From positions 62,001 through 126,000 of the forward strand of contig NZ_JABFDJ010000006.1 in assembly GCF_013403925.1 (NCBI RefSeq): 64,000 nucleotides of DNA. The letters run 5' to 3'. The position numbers and the translations under genes were made by a program. Shown in pieces: positions 1 to 7,966 of this stretch (position 1 is the first letter of the stretch; each line of letters starts with the position of its first letter). Below the pieces are notes generated by a model. It saw nothing but the letters and a program-made list of their open reading frames with translations. It was not told the origin of the DNA and did not search any database. This DNA is from Winogradskyella wichelsiae. Lineage in GTDB: Bacteria > Bacteroidota > Bacteroidia > Flavobacteriales > Flavobacteriaceae.

Positions 1-1
1 T

Positions 2-1639
2 CATAGCGGAACAGGTGGAGAAATAACAGTTGCTGGTGGTTCTAACGATTTTGCAAAATTTAATGCAGATATTAACGTTAGTCCTACTGATAAATTATCT
101 TTTCGTATCAATACAGGTTTTCAGCAAGAACATAGCTTTCAGGATGCTGGCTTAAAAAAATCAGTATTTATAGCCCCTTCAATTTCTTACAAAGTTAACA
201 ATGACCTTACGCTTAACTTTTCTTATGAAGCATCAGATAATGAACAAACTAACGAAACTTTCTTATTCTTAAACCGTTATGCTCCGTTAGCGTTTAATTC
301 TATTGAAGAGTTAGATTATAACACAGACTTATCTTTTACAAGTAATGATGTTACTATTAATAACATTACACAAAACTATCGTGGAGAGGTTGCTTGGAAA
401 ATTTCAGACCAATGGTCTTCTCAAACCTTAATCTCAGGTGGCTTAGCAAAATCATTAGGGTATTATACTTATTTATGGAATGGCTCTGATGCACTTTTTA
501 ATTTATATGCTCAGGATACGGACTCGAGAACTAAAACAATTAATCTTCAACAAAATTTTACAGGTACTTTTAAAATTGGTGATTTAGAAAATAAATTATT
601 AGTTGGTGCTGATTATTTAGATTATAACATTATTGACAATAGCTCTAATTGGGGTTATTTACACACTATAAATATTGATGGAGATTTAGTTTATGGTGAA
701 CCAGAAATTAACGAAGAAAACTTAAGCGCTGCTTTAACAGGATTAGGCTATTTAGATAGTGATATACGTCAAAATGTATTTGGAGCATATGTTTCTGATG
801 TTATTAATATTCTACCTTCTTTATCTGTAATGGCTAGTGTACGTTACGATAGATTTGATTATCAAGGAGACAGAAATACAAACACTGATGATGACAATGA
901 ATATACAGAATCTACATTCTCACCAAAATTTGGAATTGTTTTTCAACCTATTATTGATGAATTATCAATTTTTGCCAACTACCAAAATGGCTTTTCTTAC
1001 GTCAACCCTGAATATATTACAGATTACGATACTGGAGATGTAACATTACAAGCTTTTGATGTTGAACAAGCCAATCAATTTGAAGTTGGAGCAAAATCGA
1101 ACCTTTTCAATAATAAATTAGAAGCGACTTTAAGTTATTACAACATTAATGTAGACAACGCATATTATTGGGCAACAAAAACGCAAGATGTAGAAGTTAA
1201 CAGTCAAGGTGTTGAGCTAGAAGTAAATGCCAACCCAATAACTAACTTAAACATTCACTCTGGGTTTAGTTACAACGATTCTGAAATAACAGATTCACCT
1301 AGTGCAACTGAATTGGAAGGAAATCGTTACGGAGAATCTGGTGCAGAGTTCACATACAACTTTTGGGCAGACTATAAATTCTTTAAAAACTTTGGTATAG
1401 GAACTGGGTTTAACGGTCAATCTGAATATGATACTATGACGGATTACAAAGCTGTTACTGGTAGTTTTTATATTCCTGCTTATACCATATTTAACGCTTC
1501 TATTTATTATGAAACGAGTAAGTTTAGAGTTAGTGTAAAAGCAAATAACATTACAGACGAAACTTATTTTTCTGGTTGGAGTACAGTAACACCTCAGCAA
1601 AAGCGTGTATTATTAGGTACTTTCTCATATAAATTTTAA
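2..1639 (+). CDS. TonB-dependent siderophore-type receptor, 3' part (5' end outside window)
   Basis: The reading frame is open from the window edge and ends at TAA 1637-1639, giving 545 residues of a C-terminal part. It is an outer-membrane barrel: alternating aromatic/polar strands, repeated Tyr/Asn-rich turns, and a last strand ending in aromatic Phe (SYKF), as in TonB-dependent receptors. The closing segment (FNASIYYE..., VKANNITDETYFSGW) matches the end of the ferrichrome/ferrioxamine (FhuA-like) receptor family. The plug and TonB box lie upstream of the window. A terminator follows, then a PepSY membrane protein, a common partner of siderophore receptors, which supports ferric-siderophore uptake. 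The substrate cannot be told from this part. An internal ATG at 830 is not the start, because the frame continues with receptor-like sequence upstream. Confidence 0.88.
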   Translation, partial: HSGTGGEITVAGGSNDFAKFNADINVSPTDKLSFRINTGFQQEHSFQDAGLKKSVFIAPSISYKVNNDLTLNFSYEASDNEQTNETFLFLNRYAPLAFNSIEELDYNTDLSFTSNDVTINNITQNYRGEVAWKISDQWSSQTLISGGLAKSLGYYTYLWNGSDALFNLYAQDTDSRTKTINLQQNFTGTFKIGDLENKLLVGADYLDYNIIDNSSNWGYLHTINIDGDLVYGEPEINEENLSAALTGLGYLDSDIRQNVFGAYVSDVINILPSLSVMASVRYDRFDYQGDRNTNTDDDNEYTESTFSPKFGIVFQPIIDELSIFANYQNGFSYVNPEYITDYDTGDVTLQAFDVEQANQFEVGAKSNLFNNKLEATLSYYNINVDNAYYWATKTQDVEVNSQGVELEVNANPITNLNIHSGFSYNDSEITDSPSATELEGNRYGESGAEFTYNFWADYKFFKNFGIGTGFNGQSEYDTMTDYKAVTGSFYIPAYTIFNASIYYETSKFRVSVKANNITDETYFSGWSTVTPQQKRVLLGTFSYKF

Positions 1640-1652
1640 TTAACTCATACTT

Positions 1653-1688
1653 AAAGAGCAAGCTTAATTTGTAAGTTTGCTCTTTTTT
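1653..1688 (+). terminator. Intrinsic terminator after the TonB receptor
   Basis: Arms AGAGCAAGCTT (from 1655) and AAGTTTGCTCT (to 1683), one mismatch, followed by a T6 run. It sits 14 bases after the receptor stop. It also covers a possible TTG start at 1677 for the next gene, which argues for the ATG at 1704. Confidence 0.75.
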
Positions 1689-1703
1689 AATTTAAAAAAC
1701 AAT

Positions 1704-2825
1704 ATGTCCGTAAAAAAAATCATTTTTCAACTACATAAAATTTTAGGTTTAGCAACCGGACTCGTCGTATTTGTTGTTGCTATTACGGGCTGTTCTTGGG
1801 CATTTCGAGAAGAAATTGAAGGATTATACGACGATTACAAATATGTTGAACCACAGGATGCAGCTATTCTGACGCCCACCGAAGCTAAGGATTATGCTAA
1901 AGTGGTTTTTCCTAATAATACGATTCATGGAACAGTTTTCAAAAAAAATAAAGACGCTATAGAAGTCATTTTTTATGATGCTGAACCTGAATTCTATCAA
2001 AGTGTATTTCTTAATCCATACAATGGAGAAGTCATACAAGTAGATGACCATCTTACGGGTTTTTTCGCTTTCATTTTAAAAGGTCATACACGTTTATGGT
2101 TACCTAAAGAAATAGGCGAACAATTGGTTGCTGCTTCTATCTTAATTTTTATTCTAATTATTATATCTGGGTTTATTATATGGATCCCTAAAAAGCGTAA
2201 AAACCTAAAACAACGTTTAAAATTTGATTGGAAAAAGACAACACGATGGAAACGCAAAAACTTCGATTTACACACTGTTATTGGATTCTACATCTGTTCA
2301 TTAGCTTTGATAGTCGCGTTTACAGGTTCTGTTATTTCTTATAATTGGTTAAAGTATGTTGTATATAAATCTATTGGTGGAGATAAAGTTCCTGCATTTA
2401 TTATTCCCGAAAATAAAAGTGAAGCATTAAGTGATAACAGCACGATTCCGATGGATTATCTTATTGTAAAACTTCAAAAAGAATCGCCTGAAGCTGTAGC
2501 CTACGAATTACATTATCCTAAAACCGAGGACGAAAGTATCTACGTAGAAGTTTCTAATAGCAAAGGGCTTTATTACGATTCCGATTTTAGATTTTTTGAT
2601 CAAAATACTTTAGAAGAAATTGAAACACCAGCCATATACGGAAAGTATAAGGATGCTAAATTTGCAGATAAAGTATTACGAATGAATTACGATATTCATA
2701 TCGGAGCCATTGGTGGTATTGTCGGTAAAATTATAGCCTTTATAATTAGCTTATTAACTGCGACATTACCCGTAACAGGGTTCTTGTTATGGTATGGAAG
2801 AAATTATAAAAAGAAGAAAAAATAA
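1704..2825 (+). CDS. PepSY-associated TM helix protein (iron-uptake associated)
   Basis: A 373-residue inner-membrane protein of the PepSY_TM family, found beside siderophore receptors in Bacteroidota and often implicated in ferric-siderophore reduction or handling in the periplasm. Four hydrophobic helices are visible, near residues 10-30, 150-172, 205-227 and 340-362. The first contains the family pattern HKxxGLxxGLVVF with TGCSWAF. Periplasmic PepSY-like alpha/beta stretches lie between helices 1-2 and 3-4, and His residues in the helices (LHTVIGF, YDIHIGA) could bind heme. I chose ATG 1704 over TTG 1677, which lies inside the terminator. The preceding receptor gives the functional context; the reductase role is inferred from the family. 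Confidence 0.82.
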   Translation: MSVKKIIFQLHKILGLATGLVVFVVAITGCSWAFREEIEGLYDDYKYVEPQDAAILTPTEAKDYAKVVFPNNTIHGTVFKKNKDAIEVIFYDAEPEFYQSVFLNPYNGEVIQVDDHLTGFFAFILKGHTRLWLPKEIGEQLVAASILIFILIIISGFIIWIPKKRKNLKQRLKFDWKKTTRWKRKNFDLHTVIGFYICSLALIVAFTGSVISYNWLKYVVYKSIGGDKVPAFIIPENKSEALSDNSTIPMDYLIVKLQKESPEAVAYELHYPKTEDESIYVEVSNSKGLYYDSDFRFFDQNTLEEIETPAIYGKYKDAKFADKVLRMNYDIHIGAIGGIVGKIIAFIISLLTATLPVTGFLLWYGRNYKKKKK

Positions 2826-2843
2826 CTAAAACTGTTTCCTAAC

Positions 2844-3569
2844 TTATTTTAGAGAAGACAACAAACGCTCTACCTCAACAATAGTACTTCCGTATAACTT
2901 TTGGTTAGGTTTTGTTAAGCTTTTAGATTCCATAGAAATTTCATTTAACAACGCTTTTCCTTCGGAAGCTTTATTGTTATCTAAATAAAACTTAGCAAGC
3001 TCTAAACGTTCTGCGTAATTAGAATACGGTCTATCTATGGTTTTTAATTGCACTTCTGCCTCTTCTCTTTTACCCAATTCATTTAAAGCTAAACCATAAC
3101 AGAACTGTTGCTTTGAACCTTTAAATTCGTGCTTATCCTTTATCAATTCAGCTTGAGTAATTACAGCATTATAATCACTTAATTGAAAATAACACAAGAT
3201 CAGTTTTTGTCTCGCATATAAAGGATCTTGAACCGTATCTTCTAAAGTTATGTTATAATTAAGAACGGCTTTATCAAAATCTTTATTTGCGTAATAAGCA
3301 TCTGCTAAATCAATTCTATTGGTATAGGTGTCAATAAATTTTAGCTTAGCTTCTAAGTCTTTAATCCGTTTTGTAGGATTTAAAACGGTTGTAATTTCCT
3401 CTTGTATTTTTTGAGTGTCATTTCTATTATACACCTGAGTGATAATATATATTAATGGCCCCAATATGGGAACAATAAATATAATGAGATACCAATAAAA
3501 AGGTTTGTTGTTTTTAAAAGCATGATAGATACAATACGCTTTAAGCGCTAAAAGTAAGAAGTAATACAT
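2844..3569 (-). CDS. TPR-repeat membrane protein of unknown function
   Basis: A 241-residue protein. The N-terminus has two membrane helices (about residues 1-17 and 25-45) with the phospholipase-D-nuclease N-terminal type pattern (WYLIIFIVPILGPLIYII). A helical cytoplasmic region with at least three tetratricopeptide-like repeats follows (ADAYYANKDFDKAVLNY, LCYFQLSDYNAVITQAE, GLALNELGKREEAEVQL). TPRs usually bind proteins, so a scaffold role at the inner membrane is likely, but no partner is evident. It ends tail-to-tail with the PepSY gene and lies 29 bases downstream of yaaA on the same strand, so the two may be co-transcribed. Confidence 0.7.
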   Translation of the reverse strand: MYYFLLLALKAYCIYHAFKNNKPFYWYLIIFIVPILGPLIYIITQVYNRNDTQKIQEEITTVLNPTKRIKDLEAKLKFIDTYTNRIDLADAYYANKDFDKAVLNYNITLEDTVQDPLYARQKLILCYFQLSDYNAVITQAELIKDKHEFKGSKQQFCYGLALNELGKREEAEVQLKTIDRPYSNYAERLELAKFYLDNNKASEGKALLNEISMESKSLTKPNQKLYGSTIVEVERLLSSLK

Positions 3570-3598
3570 AGCTGCAAAATTAGCTATTTATATTCACT

Positions 3599-4357
3599 TT
3601 ATCTGGTAAACACCAACTCATTTTTTGAAGACAACGCATCGCTAAAACCATAATTCTCATAATTAAAAGCTTTAATATCATCTACCGTTTTTGCATCTGT
3701 ATCAATAATATATCTGGTCATTAATCCTCTTGCTAATTTGGCATAAAAAGCAACAATTTTATACTTGTCGTTTTTAAATTCTTTGAAAACAATATTTACA
3801 ACAGGTACTTTTAAAGCTTTAGTGTCAACTGCCTTAAAGTACTCGTTACTTGCTAGGTTGATAAAGAGTTCATCGTCTTCTAATTCTTCATTCAACGCCT
3901 TGGTCACCTTCTTTTGCCAGAATTCATACAAATTCTTGTTTTTACCTACAGGCAATTTAGTCCCCATTTCTAATCGGTAAGGTTGCACTAAATCTAAAGG
4001 TTTTAAAATTCCATATAAACCTGAAAGAATACGTACAGTATCTTCTACTTTATCTAATTTCTTCGTATCAATTGTATAAGCATCTATTCCTCTGTAAACA
4101 TCACCACTAAACGCGTAAATAGCTGGTCTGGCATTGTCTTGGGTAAATGGTAATTCCCATTCTTGATTTCGTTCAAAGTTTAACTGCCCTAAATTATCTG
4201 AAATGTGCATCAGCTCTGATAAATCCTTTGCTGATTTCTTTTTTAATACTTTATTAAGTTGATCTGCTTCTTTTAAAAATTGACCCTCGGTCGTTTTAGT
4301 CGTTGGTAATTTTGTTTCGTAATCTAAAGATTTTGCTGGTGATAATACTAATTTCAT
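3599..4357 (-). CDS. yaaA: Peroxide stress protein YaaA (DUF328/UPF0246)
   Basis: A 252-residue protein of the YaaA family, which in E. coli lowers intracellular free iron during hydrogen peroxide stress and binds DNA. The N-terminal family signature ([12 protein letters not shown]) and the central [21 protein letters not shown] segment fit, as does the C-terminal [14 protein letters not shown] region. Length matches the family (about 250). It is likely the first gene of a two-gene unit with the TPR protein. I see no consensus promoter just upstream. Confidence 0.93.
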   Translation of the reverse strand: MKLVLSPAKSLDYETKLPTTKTTEGQFLKEADQLNKVLKKKSAKDLSELMHISDNLGQLNFERNQEWELPFTQDNARPAIYAFSGDVYRGIDAYTIDTKKLDKVEDTVRILSGLYGILKPLDLVQPYRLEMGTKLPVGKNKNLYEFWQKKVTKALNEELEDDELFINLASNEYFKAVDTKALKVPVVNIVFKEFKNDKYKIVAFYAKLARGLMTRYIIDTDAKTVDDIKAFNYENYGFSDALSSKNELVFTR

Positions 4358-4704
4358 ATATCGTAAACTGCCAAAGCAGGTGTTTTATTAAAGGTTAAAC
4401 TATTTTCTTTCTCTATGTAAAAATACAATCTATATGAAAGAGTTTCAAATATTACGGAACACTAATCTAGATAACGATATAAGTGTTTTCTATCAGAATA
4501 ACAAAAACATAGAGAACATCAATAACACCAAGTAATTTACATTTATAATATTTGAAGAAATAAATTGAAGAAGATCTATTTGAATGATACGCTTCTATCA
4601 CATTCAAAATAAAATATATAAAAAAACATCTCATTTTTTCTATTAAGCTTAAGATGCTTGTGTAGAAAAAATGAGATGCTGATATAAATAAAAGATAAGT
4701 TTAT
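4358..4704. other. Intergenic region, 347 bp
   Basis: Lies between yaaA and rluD, both on the minus strand. Apart from the rluD terminator at 4619-4678 it is AT-rich, with no coding frame of note, no clear RNA gene and no TAnnTTTG box upstream of yaaA. Confidence 0.6.
4619..4678 (-). terminator. Terminator of the PASTA-rluD unit
   Basis: A perfect 16-base inverted repeat (4627-4642 and 4663-4678, arm CATCTCATTTTTTCTA) with a 20-base loop. On the minus strand the stem is followed by a T7 run and AT-rich sequence, 27 bases after the rluD stop. Confidence 0.8.
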
Positions 4705-5742
4705 CTACGCATCCATATGCCTTGCATAATGGCGCCACTTCTCAATACATAAGGTCATATCTTCAGGAACTTCAGACTCAAACCTCATAAATTCATTTGT
4801 GGTAGGATGCACAAACCCTAAAGTTTTTGCATGCAGCGCTTGTCTTGGTAAAATTTTAAAACAGTTATCTACAAACTGTTTGTATTTTGTAAACGTAGTA
4901 CCTTTTAAAATACGTTCTCCACCATATCGCTCATCATTAAATAACGTATGTCCTATATATTTCATGTGCACACGTATTTGGTGTGTACGTCCCGTTTCAA
5001 GCTTGCAACTCACTAAAGTAACGTAACCTAAACGCTCTATTACCTTATAATGTGTTACAGCATGTTTTCCTTGCTCTTCATCATCGTCTACGAAAACAAT
5101 GTTTTGTAATCTATTTTTTGGATGGCGACCAATATTACCTTCTATAGTCCCTTCATCTTCTTCCATATTACCCCAAACAATAGCAACATATTCGCGCTCA
5201 CTTGTTTTCTTAGCAAATTGACTAGAAAGATGTGCCATGGCTTGTTCTGTCTTAGCAACCACTAATAATCCACTGGTATCTTTATCTATTCGGTGTACTA
5301 AACCAGGTCTTTCACTTGAGTTATTTGGTAAATTTTCAAAATGAAAAATCAAGGCATTAATTAAAGTCCCAGAGTAATTACCATGACCAGGGTGTACTAC
5401 CATTCCGGCTGGTTTATTAACTACTAACAAATCATCATCTTCATAAACCACATCAATATCAATATCTTCTGCAACCAAAAGATTTTCATGTGGAGGATGC
5501 TCAAATTTTACCGTAATAAAATCATTAGGCTTTACTTTGTAATTCGATTTTACGGGAACGTTATTTACAAAAATACTACCGTCTTTCGCGGCAGCTTGAA
5601 TTTTATTACGCGTCGCATTTTCAATAAAATTCATTAAGTATTTATCGATACGAAGGGGTTGTTGACCAGCAACAACTTTAAAAGCATGATGCTCGTATAA
5701 TTCGTTTTCTGCGTCGTCTGAAATTTCAGGAATATTTGGCAT
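4705..5742 (-). CDS. rluD: RluA-family 23S rRNA pseudouridine synthase (RluD-type)
   Basis: A 345-residue enzyme that isomerises uridines in RNA, by family the helix-69 uridines of 23S rRNA. An S4 RNA-binding domain spans about residues 28-80. The catalytic domain carries the RluA signature HRIDKDTSGL at 150-159, with D155 the expected nucleophile, and the GRTHQIRVHMKYIGH motif near 255-270. RluD and other RluA-family members are close, so the exact target is inferred. It begins 9 bases after the PASTA protein, so the two form an operon, divergent from ddl. Confidence 0.92.
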   Translation of the reverse strand: MPNIPEISDDAENELYEHHAFKVVAGQQPLRIDKYLMNFIENATRNKIQAAAKDGSIFVNNVPVKSNYKVKPNDFITVKFEHPPHENLLVAEDIDIDVVYEDDDLLVVNKPAGMVVHPGHGNYSGTLINALIFHFENLPNNSSERPGLVHRIDKDTSGLLVVAKTEQAMAHLSSQFAKKTSEREYVAIVWGNMEEDEGTIEGNIGRHPKNRLQNIVFVDDDEEQGKHAVTHYKVIERLGYVTLVSCKLETGRTHQIRVHMKYIGHTLFNDERYGGERILKGTTFTKYKQFVDNCFKILPRQALHAKTLGFVHPTTNEFMRFESEVPEDMTLCIEKWRHYARHMDA

Positions 5743-5751
5743 TATATAAAT

Positions 5752-6300
5752 TTAAAGTTTACCGTTACCCACTACTAAGTCAATCTTAGAAGTTAAAGGT
5801 AATAATGTGCCTGGTTTTAATGTTTTTCCATCATGTGACATAGAAATAACACCTTCGCCTATAGCATCTTTATAGGTTATTTTTCCAATTGTAAACTCTA
5901 AGGCTTCTAATTGAGGTTTTGCTTGTCTAAAAGTTCTTTTCAAAATATTTGGCACTTCAACCTTTCTATAACCAGAAGGATTTAAGATTAAATAAATCTT
6001 TCTATTCTCTTTGACATTAGATCCTGCGACTGGGTTTTGTTCAATTACAGAATACTTTGGGTATTTTGGATTATAATTTGCAGAATCTTGAATTTCTAAG
6101 GCTAAATGATTATCCTTTAACTCGATCCCTACAGTTTCTAGGGATTTACCTTTTAAATCAGGCACAGTTATAAACTCACCATGATTGGTGGTTACACTTA
6201 ACCATTTTAAGGCTATAAAACACATAACTACAACAGCTATAATAGCTAATGCAATTTGTTTAAAAAAAACTTTACTAGTAAGAAACTTAACAAAACTCAT
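5752..6300 (-). CDS. PASTA-domain membrane protein
   Basis: A 182-residue protein with one N-terminal membrane helix (about residues 10-32) and a periplasmic part holding two PASTA domains (about 38-110 and 113-180; VPDLKGKSLETVG and VPNILKRTFRQAK). PASTA domains bind peptidoglycan or beta-lactams. Here there is no kinase or transpeptidase domain, the usual stand-alone form in flavobacteria. I chose ATG 6300 (MSFVKFL...); an in-frame ATG at 6342 would add 14 residues ahead of the helix. The neighbours Ddl and RluD give a cell-wall/translation context. Its role as a wall sensor or scaffold is inferred. Confidence 0.85.
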   Translation of the reverse strand: MSFVKFLTSKVFFKQIALAIIAVVVMCFIALKWLSVTTNHGEFITVPDLKGKSLETVGIELKDNHLALEIQDSANYNPKYPKYSVIEQNPVAGSNVKENRKIYLILNPSGYRKVEVPNILKRTFRQAKPQLEALEFTIGKITYKDAIGEGVISMSHDGKTLKPGTLLPLTSKIDLVVGNGKL

Positions 6301-6425
6301 AAGAAAATAATTGTTGGCAAAATTAAGAAATAATAACGACAAGTATATAAAATACGTGCGAACAACTGAATTAGTTTATAAAAAATATATTATACATTTA
6401 CACTCAGGCTTTTTTAAACTCAAAT

Positions 6426-7400
6426 ATGAAGAAAAATATTGCAATAATAATGGGCGGTTATTCTAGCGAATACAAGATTTCCCTCAAGAGTGGTAACGTG
6501 GTTTTTAACACTTTAGACAAAGATAAATACAATGCTTACCGCATTCATATTTTTAAAAACAAATGGGTTTTTGTTAATGATTTAGATGAAGAATTTCCTG
6601 TAGATAAAAATGATTTTTCGATTCTAATAAACAAAACCAAAATAAAATTTGATTGTGTTTTTAATGCCATTCATGGTTCTCCAGGTGAAGATGGCTATAT
6701 GCAAGCTTATTTTAAATTACTAAATATGCCACAAACGAGCTGTTCTATGTACCAAGCGGCTTTAACTTTTAACAAACGAGATTTATTAGCTACTTTAAAA
6801 CCTTTTGGTATTAAAACGGCTGAAAGTTATTACTTAAATTTTGGTGATATTGTAGATGAAGATGCTATTGTCGCAAAAGTAGGTTTACCCTGTTTTGTAA
6901 AAGCAAACAAAGCTGGTAGCAGCTTCGGAATTTCTAAAGTATATAAAAAAGAAGAGCTACAAACTGCCATTGACAACTCATTTAAAGAAGATAATGAAAT
7001 TATAATAGAACAGTTTTTAGATGGTGTAGAAGTCTCTGTTGGTGTAATTACCTATAAAGGAGAAACTCTCGTTTTACCAATCACCGAAATTGTTTCAGAA
7101 AATGATTTCTTCGATTACGAAGCAAAGTATTTAGGTAAATCTCAAGAAATAACACCTGCTCGTATTTCTGATGATTATGCAAGTAAAGTGAATATTGAAG
7201 CCAAAAGAATTTATGAAACCTTAAACATGAAAGGTTTTTCTAGAAGTGAATTTATCTTTAAAAATGATGAACCTTATTTATTAGAAGTAAATACAGTTCC
7301 TGGTCTTATCAATGAAAGCATTTTACCTCAACAAGCTGCACAAGCCGGAATAAGTATGCAAGATTTATTTGATAGTGCAATTAAAGAAGCTCTGAAATAA
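6426..7400 (+). CDS. ddl: D-alanine--D-alanine ligase
   Basis: A 324-residue ATP-grasp enzyme that joins two D-alanines for the peptidoglycan stem peptide. Visible motifs: N-terminal IMGGYSSEYKISLKSG, HGSPGEDGYMQ near residue 85 (family HGxxGEDG), the ATP-grasp core CFVKANKAGSSFGISKV, and the metal-binding end LLEVNTVPGL near 288-297. Length is normal (300-370). It is divergent from the PASTA/RluD pair and precedes coaD by 61 bases, an arrangement I recall as common in flavobacteria. Confidence 0.96.
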   Translation: MKKNIAIIMGGYSSEYKISLKSGNVVFNTLDKDKYNAYRIHIFKNKWVFVNDLDEEFPVDKNDFSILINKTKIKFDCVFNAIHGSPGEDGYMQAYFKLLNMPQTSCSMYQAALTFNKRDLLATLKPFGIKTAESYYLNFGDIVDEDAIVAKVGLPCFVKANKAGSSFGISKVYKKEELQTAIDNSFKEDNEIIIEQFLDGVEVSVGVITYKGETLVLPITEIVSENDFFDYEAKYLGKSQEITPARISDDYASKVNIEAKRIYETLNMKGFSRSEFIFKNDEPYLLEVNTVPGLINESILPQQAAQAGISMQDLFDSAIKEALK

Positions 7401-7404
7401 TAAT

Positions 7405-7412
7405 TATCTTTG
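7405..7412 (+). promoter_or_regulatory. Possible -7 box for coaD (TATCTTTG)
   Basis: An exact TAnnTTTG match 50 bases before the coaD ATG. No TTG is found 17-23 bases upstream, so this is a partial promoter match. Confidence 0.4.
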
Positions 7413-7461
7413 AATCTATAACGTCTATTTATTTAACGTAAACCACAAAACATTATCACCG

Positions 7462-7923
7462 ATGAAACGAGCCATATTCCCAGGATCTTTTGACCCGCTT
7501 ACAAACGGACATTACGACATTATAAAACGTGGTATTAAACTTTTTGATGAAGTTATTGTTGCCATCGGTATTAATTCAGACAAGAATTATATGTTTTCAT
7601 TAGACGAACGAAAACGATTTATTGAAGAAGCATTTATAGATGAACCAAAAGTAAAAGTAGTTACTTACAAAGGATTAACTATTGATTTCTGTAGAGAGAT
7701 TAATGCAGAATTTATATTAAGAGGTCTACGAAATCCGGCTGATTTCGAGTTTGAAAAAGCCATTGCTCATACCAATAGAAAACTCTCTAAAATAGAAACT
7801 GTTTTCTTATTAACTTCATCTAAAACCTCTTTTATATCCTCTTCCATTGTACGTGATGTACTTAGAAATAATGGAGATTATACGGTTTTAGTACCAGAAA
7901 GTGTTAGAGTTTCTAAAAGCTAA
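7462..7923 (+). CDS. coaD: Phosphopantetheine adenylyltransferase
   Basis: A 153-residue nucleotidyltransferase that makes dephospho-CoA from 4'-phosphopantetheine and ATP (coenzyme A pathway, cytoplasm). The family signature GSFDPLTNGHYDII starts at residue 8, with T14 and H17 as the adenylyl-binding (T/H)xGH-type site. The C-terminal ISSSIVRD motif (about 126-133) completes the nucleotide site, and RGLRNPADFEFE in the middle is typical of CoaD. Length is normal (about 160). Confidence 0.97.
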   Translation: MKRAIFPGSFDPLTNGHYDIIKRGIKLFDEVIVAIGINSDKNYMFSLDERKRFIEEAFIDEPKVKVVTYKGLTIDFCREINAEFILRGLRNPADFEFEKAIAHTNRKLSKIETVFLLTSSKTSFISSSIVRDVLRNNGDYTVLVPESVRVSKS

Positions 7924-7966
7924 ATAATTTAGAGTTTTATATATTTAACCTTCAAACAAATAAACG

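Noticed and set aside
1677-1703. TTG start for the PepSY protein
   Set aside because: The extension lies inside the preceding terminator; ATG 1704 fits the family.
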